Shown: piece by piece, positions 6,494-12,772 of the stretch
How the letters are laid out: each line of letters begins with the position of its first letter
Numbering within the stretch: position 1 is the first letter of the stretch
From: Actinomycetota bacterium
GTDB lineage: Bacteria > Actinomycetota > Actinomycetes > UBA12327
Assembly (NCBI GenBank): GCA_026392555.1
Contig: JAPLBW010000024.1
Location: forward strand, 1-15,724
Direction of reading: 5' to 3'
DNA length: 15,724 nt
The notes under the pieces: generated by a model
Database searches by the model: none
The model's input: the letters and a program-made list of their open reading frames with translations, nothing else
What the model was told of the DNA's origin: nothing
Made by a program: the position numbers and the translations under genes

Positions 6494-7504
6494 ATGTTCA
6501 TGCCGAAATTCCCCACTCTCGTGATTTTGACCGTTGCCGGGCTCGCCTTGGCTGGGTGCACCAAGGTGACCACGGGTCAGGCGGAAGTGAGCTCGCCTGC
6601 CGGCTCGTCGAGTGCAACAACTGCAGCCGCTCCGTGTCCCAAGCCAGCGTCGGCGCGCAAGGGTGTCGTGGATGACCAACTGACCTTTGAAGGCCTCAAC
6701 CGCACCTATCGCGTATGGGTTCCAGCAACCTATTCCGGCGATGTCGCCCTTCCGATCATCGTCAACTACCACGGTGCCGGTGGAGATCCACAATCCATTG
6801 ATGACTTCAGCAGCAACTTGTCGGCCAAAGCGAATGCTCGCAACTACATCGTTGTTGCACCACAGGGCGATACGGCCGGCGCCGATACTGCGCGCTGGAC
6901 GGTTCCAGGCATTGGTACCACTCCAGATGACGTTTCGTTCACTAATGCGATGCTGGACAAGCTCTCCAGCGAGTTCTGTATTGATCAGAATCGCATTTTT
7001 GCAACGGGTTTTTCCTCAGGTGGAGCAATGACGACGTGGATTGGACAAGCGGACAGCGAACGATTTGCGGCGATCGCTCCCGGCGGTGGGGTCAACTTGG
7101 TTGATCCCACCTTCCAGAGATTCCCCATTCCGATTTACGCCTATCACGGCACAAAGGATGAACTCGCCTTTTACAACGGCATTGACGGCGTTCCCAACAA
7201 ACCCGATCCCGTCAATAGGGGAAAGGTCGCTTTCTTCGGTGGCGTGGAAGAGGTGATGACCTATTGGGCGCAGGGCAATGGTTGCCAACCTACTTTCACC
7301 GACACCAACCTGGCTCCCGATGCAATTTTGCGGACCTGGGCTGGCTGCAAGGCCGCCACGCAGGTATTGCTGGCTGTGGGAGGCGGCCACACCTTCCCGG
7401 GTGGCACGACGCGCTCGGGTGGCGACTTGGGCGCGACGATCACCTCGGTGAACATGGCGGACCTCATGCTGAACTGGTTTGACACGCAAAGAAGGCTTAG
7501 TTAG
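6494..7504 (+). CDS. Secreted lipoprotein esterase, PHB depolymerase/LpqC-like
   Basis: Exported alpha/beta hydrolase of the esterase_phb (PHB depolymerase, feruloyl/acetylxylan esterase) group, likely anchored to the membrane by a lipid. Residues 1-21 form a lipoprotein signal peptide ending in the lipobox LAGC with Cys22, followed by a Ser/Thr/Ala-rich linker to about residue 46. The catalytic triad is visible: Ser174 in GFSSGG, Asp222 in YHGTKDE, and His299 in GGGHTFPG. An oxyanion-type YHGAGG motif is present near residue 93. The 336 residues fit the family; LpqC of mycobacteria is a likely relative. The substrate (polyester, feruloylated or acetylated polysaccharide) cannot be decided. 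A second ATG at 6500 is a possible start; no clear Shine-Dalgarno precedes either. Confidence 0.85.
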   Translation: MFMPKFPTLVILTVAGLALAGCTKVTTGQAEVSSPAGSSSATTAAAPCPKPASARKGVVDDQLTFEGLNRTYRVWVPATYSGDVALPIIVNYHGAGGDPQSIDDFSSNLSAKANARNYIVVAPQGDTAGADTARWTVPGIGTTPDDVSFTNAMLDKLSSEFCIDQNRIFATGFSSGGAMTTWIGQADSERFAAIAPGGGVNLVDPTFQRFPIPIYAYHGTKDELAFYNGIDGVPNKPDPVNRGKVAFFGGVEEVMTYWAQGNGCQPTFTDTNLAPDAILRTWAGCKAATQVLLAVGGGHTFPGGTTRSGGDLGATITSVNMADLMLNWFDTQRRLS

Positions 7505-7523
7505 CGGTCTAGTGCGGGTTCGT

Positions 7524-7529
7524 TAGGCT
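7524..7529 (+). promoter_or_regulatory. -10 box of a probable leaderless promoter (pyrE)
   Basis: TAGGCT (TANNNT) is followed by 6 nt and the GTG start of pyrE at 7536. No Shine-Dalgarno is present in the 31-nt gap after the esterase stop, so the transcript probably starts at or next to the start codon. Confidence 0.4.
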
Positions 7530-7535
7530 CAAAGC

Positions 7536-8075
7536 GTGACTAACTCAGACCGCGATGCCTTGCGCCAAGAAATCCTCGACAAAGCTGTTGTCCACGGCAC
7601 AGTGATTTTGTCTTCGGGGCGTGAAGCCGATTACTACGTTGACCTTCGTCGCGTCACGTTGGATGCCGTGGCTGCGCCTTTGGTCGGCCGCGTCATGTTG
7701 GACGTCACCAAGGACATTGAATTCGATGCGGTGGGCGGTCTCACGCTTGGTGCGGACCCGGTTGCCGGAGCGATGTTGCATGCGGCTGCTGCCCAAGGGC
7801 GCAAGCTGGACGCCTTCATCGTTCGCAAGAGTGAAAAGCAACATGGTTTGCAACGCCGTGTTGAAGGACCAGACGTTGCTGGTCGCAAGGTCTTAGCGGT
7901 AGAAGACACCTCCACTACGGGCGGATCGGTTCTCACTGCTGTCGAGGCGTTGCGTGCAGCCGGAGCCGACGTTGTGGCCGTTGCTGTAGTGGTCGAACGC
8001 GGCGCTGCCCCGACGATTGCCGAAGCCGGCTTGCCGTACTTCGCGGCGTACTCACTTGAGGATCTCGGGCTCTAG
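7536..8075 (+). CDS. pyrE: Orotate phosphoribosyltransferase
   Basis: Converts orotate and PRPP to orotidine 5'-monophosphate, step five of de novo pyrimidine synthesis in the cytosol. The 179-residue protein is of the normal size. The PRPP-binding loop VLAVEDTSTTGGS lies at about residues 119-131 with the acidic pair Glu123-Asp124, and the conserved start region GREADYYVDLRR (27-38) and VRKSEKQHG (catalytic loop Lys residues, about 95-104) are typical of short actinobacterial and archaeal PyrE. The start is GTG with a -10-like TAGGCT 6 nt upstream and no Shine-Dalgarno. No other pyrimidine gene is in the window. It converges on dedA with a 39-nt gap that shows no convincing terminator. Confidence 0.95.
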   Translation: MTNSDRDALRQEILDKAVVHGTVILSSGREADYYVDLRRVTLDAVAAPLVGRVMLDVTKDIEFDAVGGLTLGADPVAGAMLHAAAAQGRKLDAFIVRKSEKQHGLQRRVEGPDVAGRKVLAVEDTSTTGGSVLTAVEALRAAGADVVAVAVVVERGAAPTIAEAGLPYFAAYSLEDLGL

Positions 8076-8114
8076 CTTTCTCAATCCGGTCGAGGGTTTC
8101 TCCTCTTGCCGGTA

Positions 8115-8762
8115 TTACTCAGTTGAGTCTGGTGAGTTTCGCGCCTTGCGCAATTCCCGAAAAATGGGGATAACAGAAATCGCCACGATAATGAGGGCGA
8201 TGATTTCCAAGTTCTTTTGAACCCACTCAATCTTGCCCAGGAAATACCCCAAGGTGGTCATGCTGAACGCCCAGGCGATTCCACCGATGCTCGAAAAAAT
8301 AGCGAAGCGCGCAAAGTTCATTTTGCCGGTGCCGGCCATGACAGGAATAATCGTTCGAACTATCGGTGTGAAGCGCGCAAGGATCAGCGCAGCTGGCCCG
8401 TACTTGTCAAAGAATTCCTGTGACCGAGTGACGTACTCAGGCTTAAAGATCTTGGATTGCGGACGTGAGAAGACTGTCGGGCCCGCTTTGGCTCCGATGA
8501 AGTAACCAGTCAGATTGCCAGCGATAGCCGAGACGCTAATGAGGGCCGCAACGACAATGAGGTTTTGGTCGAATCGATCACCGGCGATCAGTAGCCCGAC
8601 AGCAAAGAGCAACGAGTCGCCGGGCAAGAAGAATCCGACTAACAACCCACATTCGGCAAAAATGATCGCCAGCACGCCCAGCAGGCCAAAACTAATGGCG
8701 AGTTTTTCCGGATCAAGGGCGGCAGGTCCCAGGGCGATGAGTTCGCTGGCAAGTGAGGTCAC
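8115..8762 (-). CDS. DedA family (SNARE-associated / VTT domain) membrane protein
   Basis: Polytopic inner-membrane protein of the DedA family, which includes lipid flippases for undecaprenyl phosphate and phosphatidylethanolamine. With the start at GTG 8762 the product is 215 residues, the usual size. The family motif ECGLLVGFFLPGDSLLF lies at about residues 36-53, and the second motif ARFTPIVRTIIPVMAGTG is near 128-145 with its conserved arginines; several hydrophobic helices surround them, including the C-terminal one before FRELRKARN. A longer reading from GTG 8807 adds 15 residues (RVPPAPCATAYPDA) that do not resemble family sequence; I prefer 8762 because TATCCT lies 6 nt upstream of it, as in a leaderless promoter. 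It is divergent from fba, as are the corresponding genes in mycobacteria. Confidence 0.88.
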   Translation of the reverse strand: MTSLASELIALGPAALDPEKLAISFGLLGVLAIIFAECGLLVGFFLPGDSLLFAVGLLIAGDRFDQNLIVVAALISVSAIAGNLTGYFIGAKAGPTVFSRPQSKIFKPEYVTRSQEFFDKYGPAALILARFTPIVRTIIPVMAGTGKMNFARFAIFSSIGGIAWAFSMTTLGYFLGKIEWVQKNLEIIALIIVAISVIPIFRELRKARNSPDSTE

Positions 8763-8768
8763 CGCGTC

Positions 8769-8774
8769 AGGATA
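8769..8774 (-). promoter_or_regulatory. -10 box of a probable leaderless promoter (dedA)
   Basis: On the minus strand TATCCT is followed by exactly 6 nt and GTG at 8762. It both supports the shorter dedA start and would place the box inside the longer reading frame from 8807. Confidence 0.4.
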
Positions 8775-8888
8775 GGCGGTTGCGCAGGGAGCAGGGGGAA
8801 CACGCACCGCACGGGCGTGCCGAAGGTCGGTGTTTGCGCATCAACGCATACGGCACAATGGCGGGACACGAGTTCACTGCAGTAGGAC

Positions 8889-8894
8889 TGAGGA
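8889..8894 (+). promoter_or_regulatory. Shine-Dalgarno deciding the fba start
   Basis: TGAGGA/GAGGAG at 8889-8895 lies about 7 nt before ATG 8902. It selects this start over an in-frame ATG at 8830, which would add 24 residues with no resemblance to the family. Confidence 0.75.
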
Positions 8895-8901
8895 GCAGCG
8901 C

Positions 8902-9927
8902 ATGCCCATTGCCACCCCAGAGGTGTACGCGACCATGTTGGATCGCGCGAAGGCCGGTGCCTTTGCCTACCCCGCGATTAACTGCACATCGTCACAGACG
9001 TTGAATGCAGCAATCCAAGGATTCGCGGAAGCAGGTAGCGACGGAATCGTTCAGATTTCGTGGGGCGGCGCGCAGTACCTCAGCGGAACCGCGCACAAGG
9101 ACATGGTGGTTGGTGCTGTTGCTCTCGCCGAATTTGCTCATGTGGTGGCTGCGCAATATGGCGTGAACATTGCCCTGCATACCGACCACTGCCCTGAGCC
9201 TCAACTCGATGGCTTCATGCGCCCCTTGATTAAGATCTCACAAGAGCGCGTGGCACAAGGATTGAATCCGCTGTTCCAGTCACACATGTGGGATGGGTCG
9301 GCCGTTCCGTTGGACACCAACATTGCGATCGCTAAGGAACTTCTTGAGCAGTGCCGCAAGGCCAACATCGTGATGGAGATGGAAATTGGTGTGGTGGGTG
9401 GCGAAGAAGACGGCATTGCCCACGAGATCAATGAAAAGTTGTACACCACGGTTGAAGATGCAGCCATGACAGCGGAAGCGCTGGGCACGGGCGAGAACGG
9501 TCGTTACCTGCTGGCGGCAACATTTGGAAACGTGCACGGTGTGTACAAGCCAGGCAACGTCAAGCTCAAGCCCGCAATCTTGAAAGACATCCAGGACCAC
9601 GTCGGTGCCACAACGAGCAAGGACAGGCCGTTTGACTTGGTATTCCATGGTGGATCTGGCTCGTTGTTGTCGGAAATCCGCGAGACGTTGGATTACGGCG
9701 TGATCAAGATGAACGTTGACACGGACACGCAATACGCATTCACGCGACCTGTTGTTGATCACGTGCTGAAGAATTACGACGGTGTCCTAAAGATTGATGG
9801 CGAAGTAGGGAACAAGAAGTTGTATGACCCACGCGCATACGGCAAGGCGGCTGAGGCCGGCATGGCGGCGCGAGTAGTTCAAGCGTGCGAAGACCTGCGA
9901 TCAACGGGTACTTCACTTTCTGCCTAG
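8902..9927 (+). CDS. fba: Class II fructose-bisphosphate aldolase
   Basis: Zinc-dependent aldolase of glycolysis and gluconeogenesis: fructose 1,6-bisphosphate to dihydroxyacetone phosphate and glyceraldehyde 3-phosphate, cytosolic. The 341-residue protein starting MPIATPEVYATMLDRAKAG matches mycobacterial Fba in start and length. Visible motifs are LHTDHCP with the catalytic Asp95 and zinc ligand His96, EIGVVGGEEDG (161-171), zinc ligands His212 in NVHGVYKPG and His249 in FHGGSGS, and NVDTDTQ (271-277) for phosphate and substrate binding. A GAGGAG Shine-Dalgarno fixes ATG 8902. It is divergent from dedA and converges on the AbiEi-like gene with only 4 nt between stops. The 94-nt upstream region contains short inverted repeats but no clear promoter. 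Confidence 0.97.
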   Translation: MPIATPEVYATMLDRAKAGAFAYPAINCTSSQTLNAAIQGFAEAGSDGIVQISWGGAQYLSGTAHKDMVVGAVALAEFAHVVAAQYGVNIALHTDHCPEPQLDGFMRPLIKISQERVAQGLNPLFQSHMWDGSAVPLDTNIAIAKELLEQCRKANIVMEMEIGVVGGEEDGIAHEINEKLYTTVEDAAMTAEALGTGENGRYLLAATFGNVHGVYKPGNVKLKPAILKDIQDHVGATTSKDRPFDLVFHGGSGSLLSEIRETLDYGVIKMNVDTDTQYAFTRPVVDHVLKNYDGVLKIDGEVGNKKLYDPRAYGKAAEAGMAARVVQACEDLRSTGTSLSA

Positions 9928-9931
9928 GTTT

Positions 9932-10858
9932 TTAAGCAGCAGCCCTTGCGAGAGCAGAGTTGATCCGCGCGACAACAGCGCGAGCTTGGTGAATGAGTTC
10001 GTGGGTGGTGACCGTGAGAACGATGTATCCCTGCATGCGCATGAGGTCTTCTTGATTGCGCAGGTCACGCAGTCGTTGTAGTTGGACATCCGTGGCGGCC
10101 TCTGTTCGATCCAGCATCACCACCACTGCTTGGTCTCGCCAGACAAAATCGAAATGGCCCACCGCGTGTTCTTGGTGCGAAACGGAGACAGCACACAAGG
10201 GGTTAGGCAGGCCAAGAGTGAGAAAAAGCCCACGGCACCACGACAACAGCGGATCTGCGCAGTTTGGCGTTGCGAGATCCAGGGATCGTTGAGCTTGGTT
10301 CACACCAGGCCACCGCGGTAACTGATCAAGCACATCGTCCCAATCCCTGCGCTGAATAAGGTCCTGACTCAATGCCGATTCCGCAGCCACCAGGGCGGTG
10401 GGCAGATCACACGTACGAGCGATATCAACGATGGTGCGAGCCAGCGATGTCACAGGCAGTGATGCACCCCAAGGCGTGACATGGTCGATGCGGTGAAGTG
10501 CAAGGTCGCGAGTGGTAAATACCTGGGCGCCAACGACATTTCGCCGAAGATCCCGATGCGTGGTCAAGGTGACGTCCATGAGCGGATGCAGTGGAGTCAG
10601 CCCATGCATAGCCAAGGCGGTGTGATGGCTAAGGACGTGGTCGCAGCTCAACGATTGATGCAATGCAAGCGCTCGCAGAAGATGTTGCTCACGCGCGCTC
10701 AATGCCGTGAACGCTTCGCTTTCGACGTACACCCCACGTCGGAGGGCGAGCCAGCGTTGTGAGGTCAAAGCCCACCGGATCTGGTCGGGACTGTGTCCTC
10801 GAGCCAGCAGATCAGATCGCCACAGAAGTGGCGTGGCGATGTCAGAGTGGGCCCCCAT
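9932..10858 (-). CDS. AbiEi-like wHTH protein with degenerate DUF559/Vsr-like C-terminal domain
   Basis: The 308-residue protein has an N-terminal segment (about 10-95) resembling AbiEi antitoxin winged-helix domains (LLARGHSPDQIRWAL, RRGVYV, LSHHTALAMHGL) and a C-terminal region (about 205-300) resembling the DUF559/very-short-patch-repair nuclease fold common in actinobacterial proteins of this kind. In active-looking relatives, as I recall, the motif is DFxW...VVxEfDG; here it is HFDFVW (Asp237) but VVVMLDR (247-251), so the acidic residue is Met248 and the glycine is Arg251. The upstream conserved Glu also seems absent (ADPLLSWCR). It is probably a DNA-binding pseudo-nuclease. No adjacent AbiEii-type toxin gene is present. 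The start codon lies inside a long palindrome (10850-10886). ATG has no Shine-Dalgarno; CAGGCT lies 6 nt upstream. Confidence 0.7.
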   Translation of the reverse strand: MGAHSDIATPLLWRSDLLARGHSPDQIRWALTSQRWLALRRGVYVESEAFTALSAREQHLLRALALHQSLSCDHVLSHHTALAMHGLTPLHPLMDVTLTTHRDLRRNVVGAQVFTTRDLALHRIDHVTPWGASLPVTSLARTIVDIARTCDLPTALVAAESALSQDLIQRRDWDDVLDQLPRWPGVNQAQRSLDLATPNCADPLLSWCRGLFLTLGLPNPLCAVSVSHQEHAVGHFDFVWRDQAVVVMLDRTEAATDVQLQRLRDLRNQEDLMRMQGYIVLTVTTHELIHQARAVVARINSALARAAA

Positions 10859-10886
10859 GACATCAGCCTGATGGCATCGGGGGGCC
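10850..10886. promoter_or_regulatory. 37-nt near-palindrome over the start of the AbiEi-like gene
   Basis: Centred on C10867: CATCAG/CTGATG pairs perfectly, then one mismatch, ATG/CAT pairs, then a 2-nt bulge, then GGCCCCC (10850-10856) pairs with GGGGGCC (10880-10886). In total 16 bp match. The start codon of the leftward gene (10856-10858) is within one arm. It could be an operator for autoregulation by the winged-helix protein, or a leader hairpin hiding the start. It also lies 43 nt upstream of the divergent DUF3151 gene. Confidence 0.7.
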
Positions 10887-10916
10887 TGGTGCTCGCGTCA
10901 TCCACAACAACAACGG

Positions 10917-10922
10917 CATGAT
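10917..10922 (+). promoter_or_regulatory. Possible -10 box, leaderless start of the DUF3151 gene
   Basis: CATGAT lies 6 nt before ATG 10929, keeping A at position 2 and T at 6 of a -10. No Shine-Dalgarno is present. Confidence 0.25.
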
Positions 10923-10928
10923 GGGCTC

Positions 10929-11342
10929 ATGACATCTGACAACTTGCTTGCTGGCCCACCCCCGATCCTCCTGCCCGCTGATCCGCAGCCACGCGCAGAA
11001 CTCGAAGCGGGCGCTGATCCCCTTGATGTCGCCGGGCGCTATCCCGCCTCAGCGCTTCCATGGGCTGTCCTGGCGGAAAAGGCCATGGGCGATAACCAAC
11101 CCGTGGTTGCTTACGCCTTTGCCCGCACCGGCTATCACCGCAGTTTGGACCTGTTGCGTCGTAATGGCTGGAAGGGCCACGGCCCCGTGCCGTGGTCACA
11201 TGAACCAAACCACGGCTTCTTGCGGTCGATGGGCGCCCTTGCTCGCGCAGCTCAGGCTATTGGCGAAGAAGAAGAATATGTGCGATGCCGCGACTTCTTG
11301 CGTGAGACGAGTGCTGAAGCTGCGGAAGTTTTGTCAATCTAA
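10929..11342 (+). CDS. DUF3151 family protein
   Basis: A 137-residue soluble protein of the DUF3151 family, known only from actinobacteria as far as I recall, without a demonstrated function. The family hallmark is clear: a TPR-like helical core (WAVLAEKAMGDNQPVVAYAF) followed by GYHRSLDLLRRNGWKGHGPV, then PWSHEPNHGFLRSMGALARA at about residues 88-118. No membrane segment or signal peptide is visible. In mycobacteria a homologue lies near fba and dedA, so the position is probably ancestral. The gene is divergent from the AbiEi-like gene and ends 3 nt from the convergent class III aminotransferase stop. The ATG start has no Shine-Dalgarno. Confidence 0.88.
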   Translation: MTSDNLLAGPPPILLPADPQPRAELEAGADPLDVAGRYPASALPWAVLAEKAMGDNQPVVAYAFARTGYHRSLDLLRRNGWKGHGPVPWSHEPNHGFLRSMGALARAAQAIGEEEEYVRCRDFLRETSAEAAEVLSI

Positions 11343-11366
11343 AACTTAGGCAAACAGTTCGCCTAG
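11343..11366 (-). terminator. Weak possible terminator of the class III aminotransferase gene
   Basis: On the minus strand TAGGC-GAACTGTTT-GCCTA forms a 5-bp stem over the last codons, followed after AG by TTTT. The stem is short, and it overlaps the coding end, so the call is tentative. Confidence 0.3.
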
Positions 11367-12704
11367 TAGTTCATTAAACATCGCGGTGTGCGCATCAACA
11401 TCAGCCTCGGTGGTGCTGGGCGCCATCAAAGCCATGTTGTGAAATGGTGTCATCAAGATACCGCGGTTGATTGCGTATAGGTGCAAGAACTCATCGAGAG
11501 CGTGATCGCCCGCGGCAAAAGCTTCTGCACCGGTTCGCACTGCATGTTCTGAAAACATGTATTCGCCACGGGCGCCTAGTCGGTTGCAATGCCATGGCGC
11601 ATCGACTGCTGCAATGGCTGCATCTACTCCATCGGCCCAGCGCGTTCCCAACGCAATCATGTGTTCATAAGCGGTTGGGGTGAGAACCTCAGTCAACGTC
11701 GCGCGCATAGCGGCGAGTGACAAGGCATTTCCGGCAAGTGTTCCGCCAATTCCGCCCACATCAAGGTCGTCTTTAGCCACGCCAACAGCGATGCGGTCGG
11801 CGATCTCGTGCGTCATCCCAAAGGCGCCGCAGGGCACGCCGCCACCAATGGGCTTACCCACGGTCAGCATGTCGGGCTTGAGCCCGTGTGTGCCGGTCCA
11901 GCCGCCAGGGCCCACGGAGAGGGTGTGGGTTTCGTCAATGATCCACACCGCGCCGTACTTCGTGGTCAATTCCCGACAGGCTTCAAGGTAGCCGGGCTCA
12001 GGAAGCACAATGCCGATGTTGGTCAACGCTGGTTCCATCAAGACTGCAGCAACTTCGCCGGTTTGGAGTGCGCGTTCCAGGTCGTCCACGCTGTTGTAGT
12101 TGACCACGATGGTGGTTTCGTTCAGGTCAACGGGTGCGCCGATGTTTCCAGGCCGCGAAACGGTCTTGCCGTTCTCGTCCAAGATGGCAAAAGTCTCATC
12201 AACGGTGCCGTGGTAGCACCAATCGTGGACAACGATCTTCTTGCGGCCGGTGATCTGACGAGCATGACGAATGGCATTGCGGTTGGCATCGGTCGCCGAC
12301 AACGTGAATTGCCACAGTGGAAGTCCGAAGCGTTGTTGTAGCGCTTCACCGACCACGATGGCATCTTCGGTGGGCAACATCGCAGTGACTCCTTTGCCCA
12401 TTTGCTGGGTCACGGCGGCGACCGTTGCTGCGGGTGAGTGTCCGGTCATGGCACCGGTATCCCCGAGGCACAGATCGATGTAATCCAAGCCGTCAGCGTC
12501 GGTGAAGTGCGACCCCTGTGCACTGGTCACAAACAGGGGGAAGGCCCCAGCCCACCGGGCCATCCAGACCATCGGCACCCCGCGGTTGAGGCTGGCAAGA
12601 GCTCGTTGGTGGAGGGCTTGGGAGGCCGGGTGGGTTTGACCGAAGCGCTCCTGTTCCCGTGTCATCAGACGGGTAAGGTTGTCCTGATTAATGGTGCCTG
12701 GCAT
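11346..12704 (-). CDS. Class III PLP aminotransferase (GSA-aminomutase-like)
   Basis: Fold-type I, subgroup III aminotransferase, 452 residues from ATG 12704. Visible: substrate-loop and PLP phosphate region GDTGAMTGHSPAA (81-93), YHGTVDE (164-170), a Glu224 in LMEPALTN, the PLP-ring Asp258 in IIDETHTLSVGPGGWTG, and the Schiff-base Lys284 in TVGKPIGGGVPCGAFG. DETHT in place of the usual DEV/DEI motif marks a particular branch usually annotated only as 'aspartate aminotransferase family protein'. It is not a convincing HemL, since the wider sequence differs and no heme genes are nearby. Substrate unknown; an amino acid or amine feeding the aldehyde dehydrogenase at 14473 is likely. AGGAG 6 nt before ATG selects this start over one 11 codons upstream. 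It is divergent from the flavin reductase operon. Confidence 0.82.
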   Translation of the reverse strand: MPGTINQDNLTRLMTREQERFGQTHPASQALHQRALASLNRGVPMVWMARWAGAFPLFVTSAQGSHFTDADGLDYIDLCLGDTGAMTGHSPAATVAAVTQQMGKGVTAMLPTEDAIVVGEALQQRFGLPLWQFTLSATDANRNAIRHARQITGRKKIVVHDWCYHGTVDETFAILDENGKTVSRPGNIGAPVDLNETTIVVNYNSVDDLERALQTGEVAAVLMEPALTNIGIVLPEPGYLEACRELTTKYGAVWIIDETHTLSVGPGGWTGTHGLKPDMLTVGKPIGGGVPCGAFGMTHEIADRIAVGVAKDDLDVGGIGGTLAGNALSLAAMRATLTEVLTPTAYEHMIALGTRWADGVDAAIAAVDAPWHCNRLGARGEYMFSEHAVRTGAEAFAAGDHALDEFLHLYAINRGILMTPFHNMALMAPSTTEADVDAHTAMFNELLGELFA

Positions 12705-12772
12705 GGCCTGCTCCTGGTGGTCGATGGATTTCCACAATATTGAGTATGGGCCGAAAACGATAGGAGCGCGCA
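12705..12772. promoter_or_regulatory. Divergent control region, aminotransferase / flavin reductase operon
   Basis: This 68-nt gap holds the Shine-Dalgarno sequences of both genes (complement of 12711-12715; AGGAG at 12762-12766) and an 8-bp palindrome CAATATTG at 12735-12742 in the only AT-rich stretch. Promoters of both directions must overlap here. No match to a known regulator site was recognised. Confidence 0.4.

Noticed and set aside
8076..8114. Terminator between pyrE and dedA
   Set aside because: Only CCGG...CCGG pairs over a long loop, with no T-run on either strand.
8809..8856. Riboswitch or structured leader upstream of fba
   Set aside because: Short inverted repeats (GCACG-gg-CGTGC; GTGCCG...CGGCAC) are present but form no recognised riboswitch fold, and part of the stretch may overlap dedA upstream sequence.
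8830..8901. Upstream in-frame ATG extension of fba
   Set aside because: The added 24 residues do not resemble aldolase, whereas ATG 8902 has a good Shine-Dalgarno and gives the family's normal N-terminus.
9932..10858. A complete AbiE toxin-antitoxin pair
   Set aside because: No nucleotidyltransferase (AbiEii-like) gene is adjacent on either side; both neighbours are identified as other genes.
11346..12704. Calling the class III aminotransferase HemL (glutamate-1-semialdehyde aminomutase)
   Set aside because: The DETHT motif, overall sequence and catabolic-looking neighbours do not fit HemL; no tetrapyrrole genes are nearby.
12705..12737. Upstream ATG for the class III aminotransferase
   Set aside because: The 11 extra residues are encoded by the Shine-Dalgarno region of the better start at 12704.
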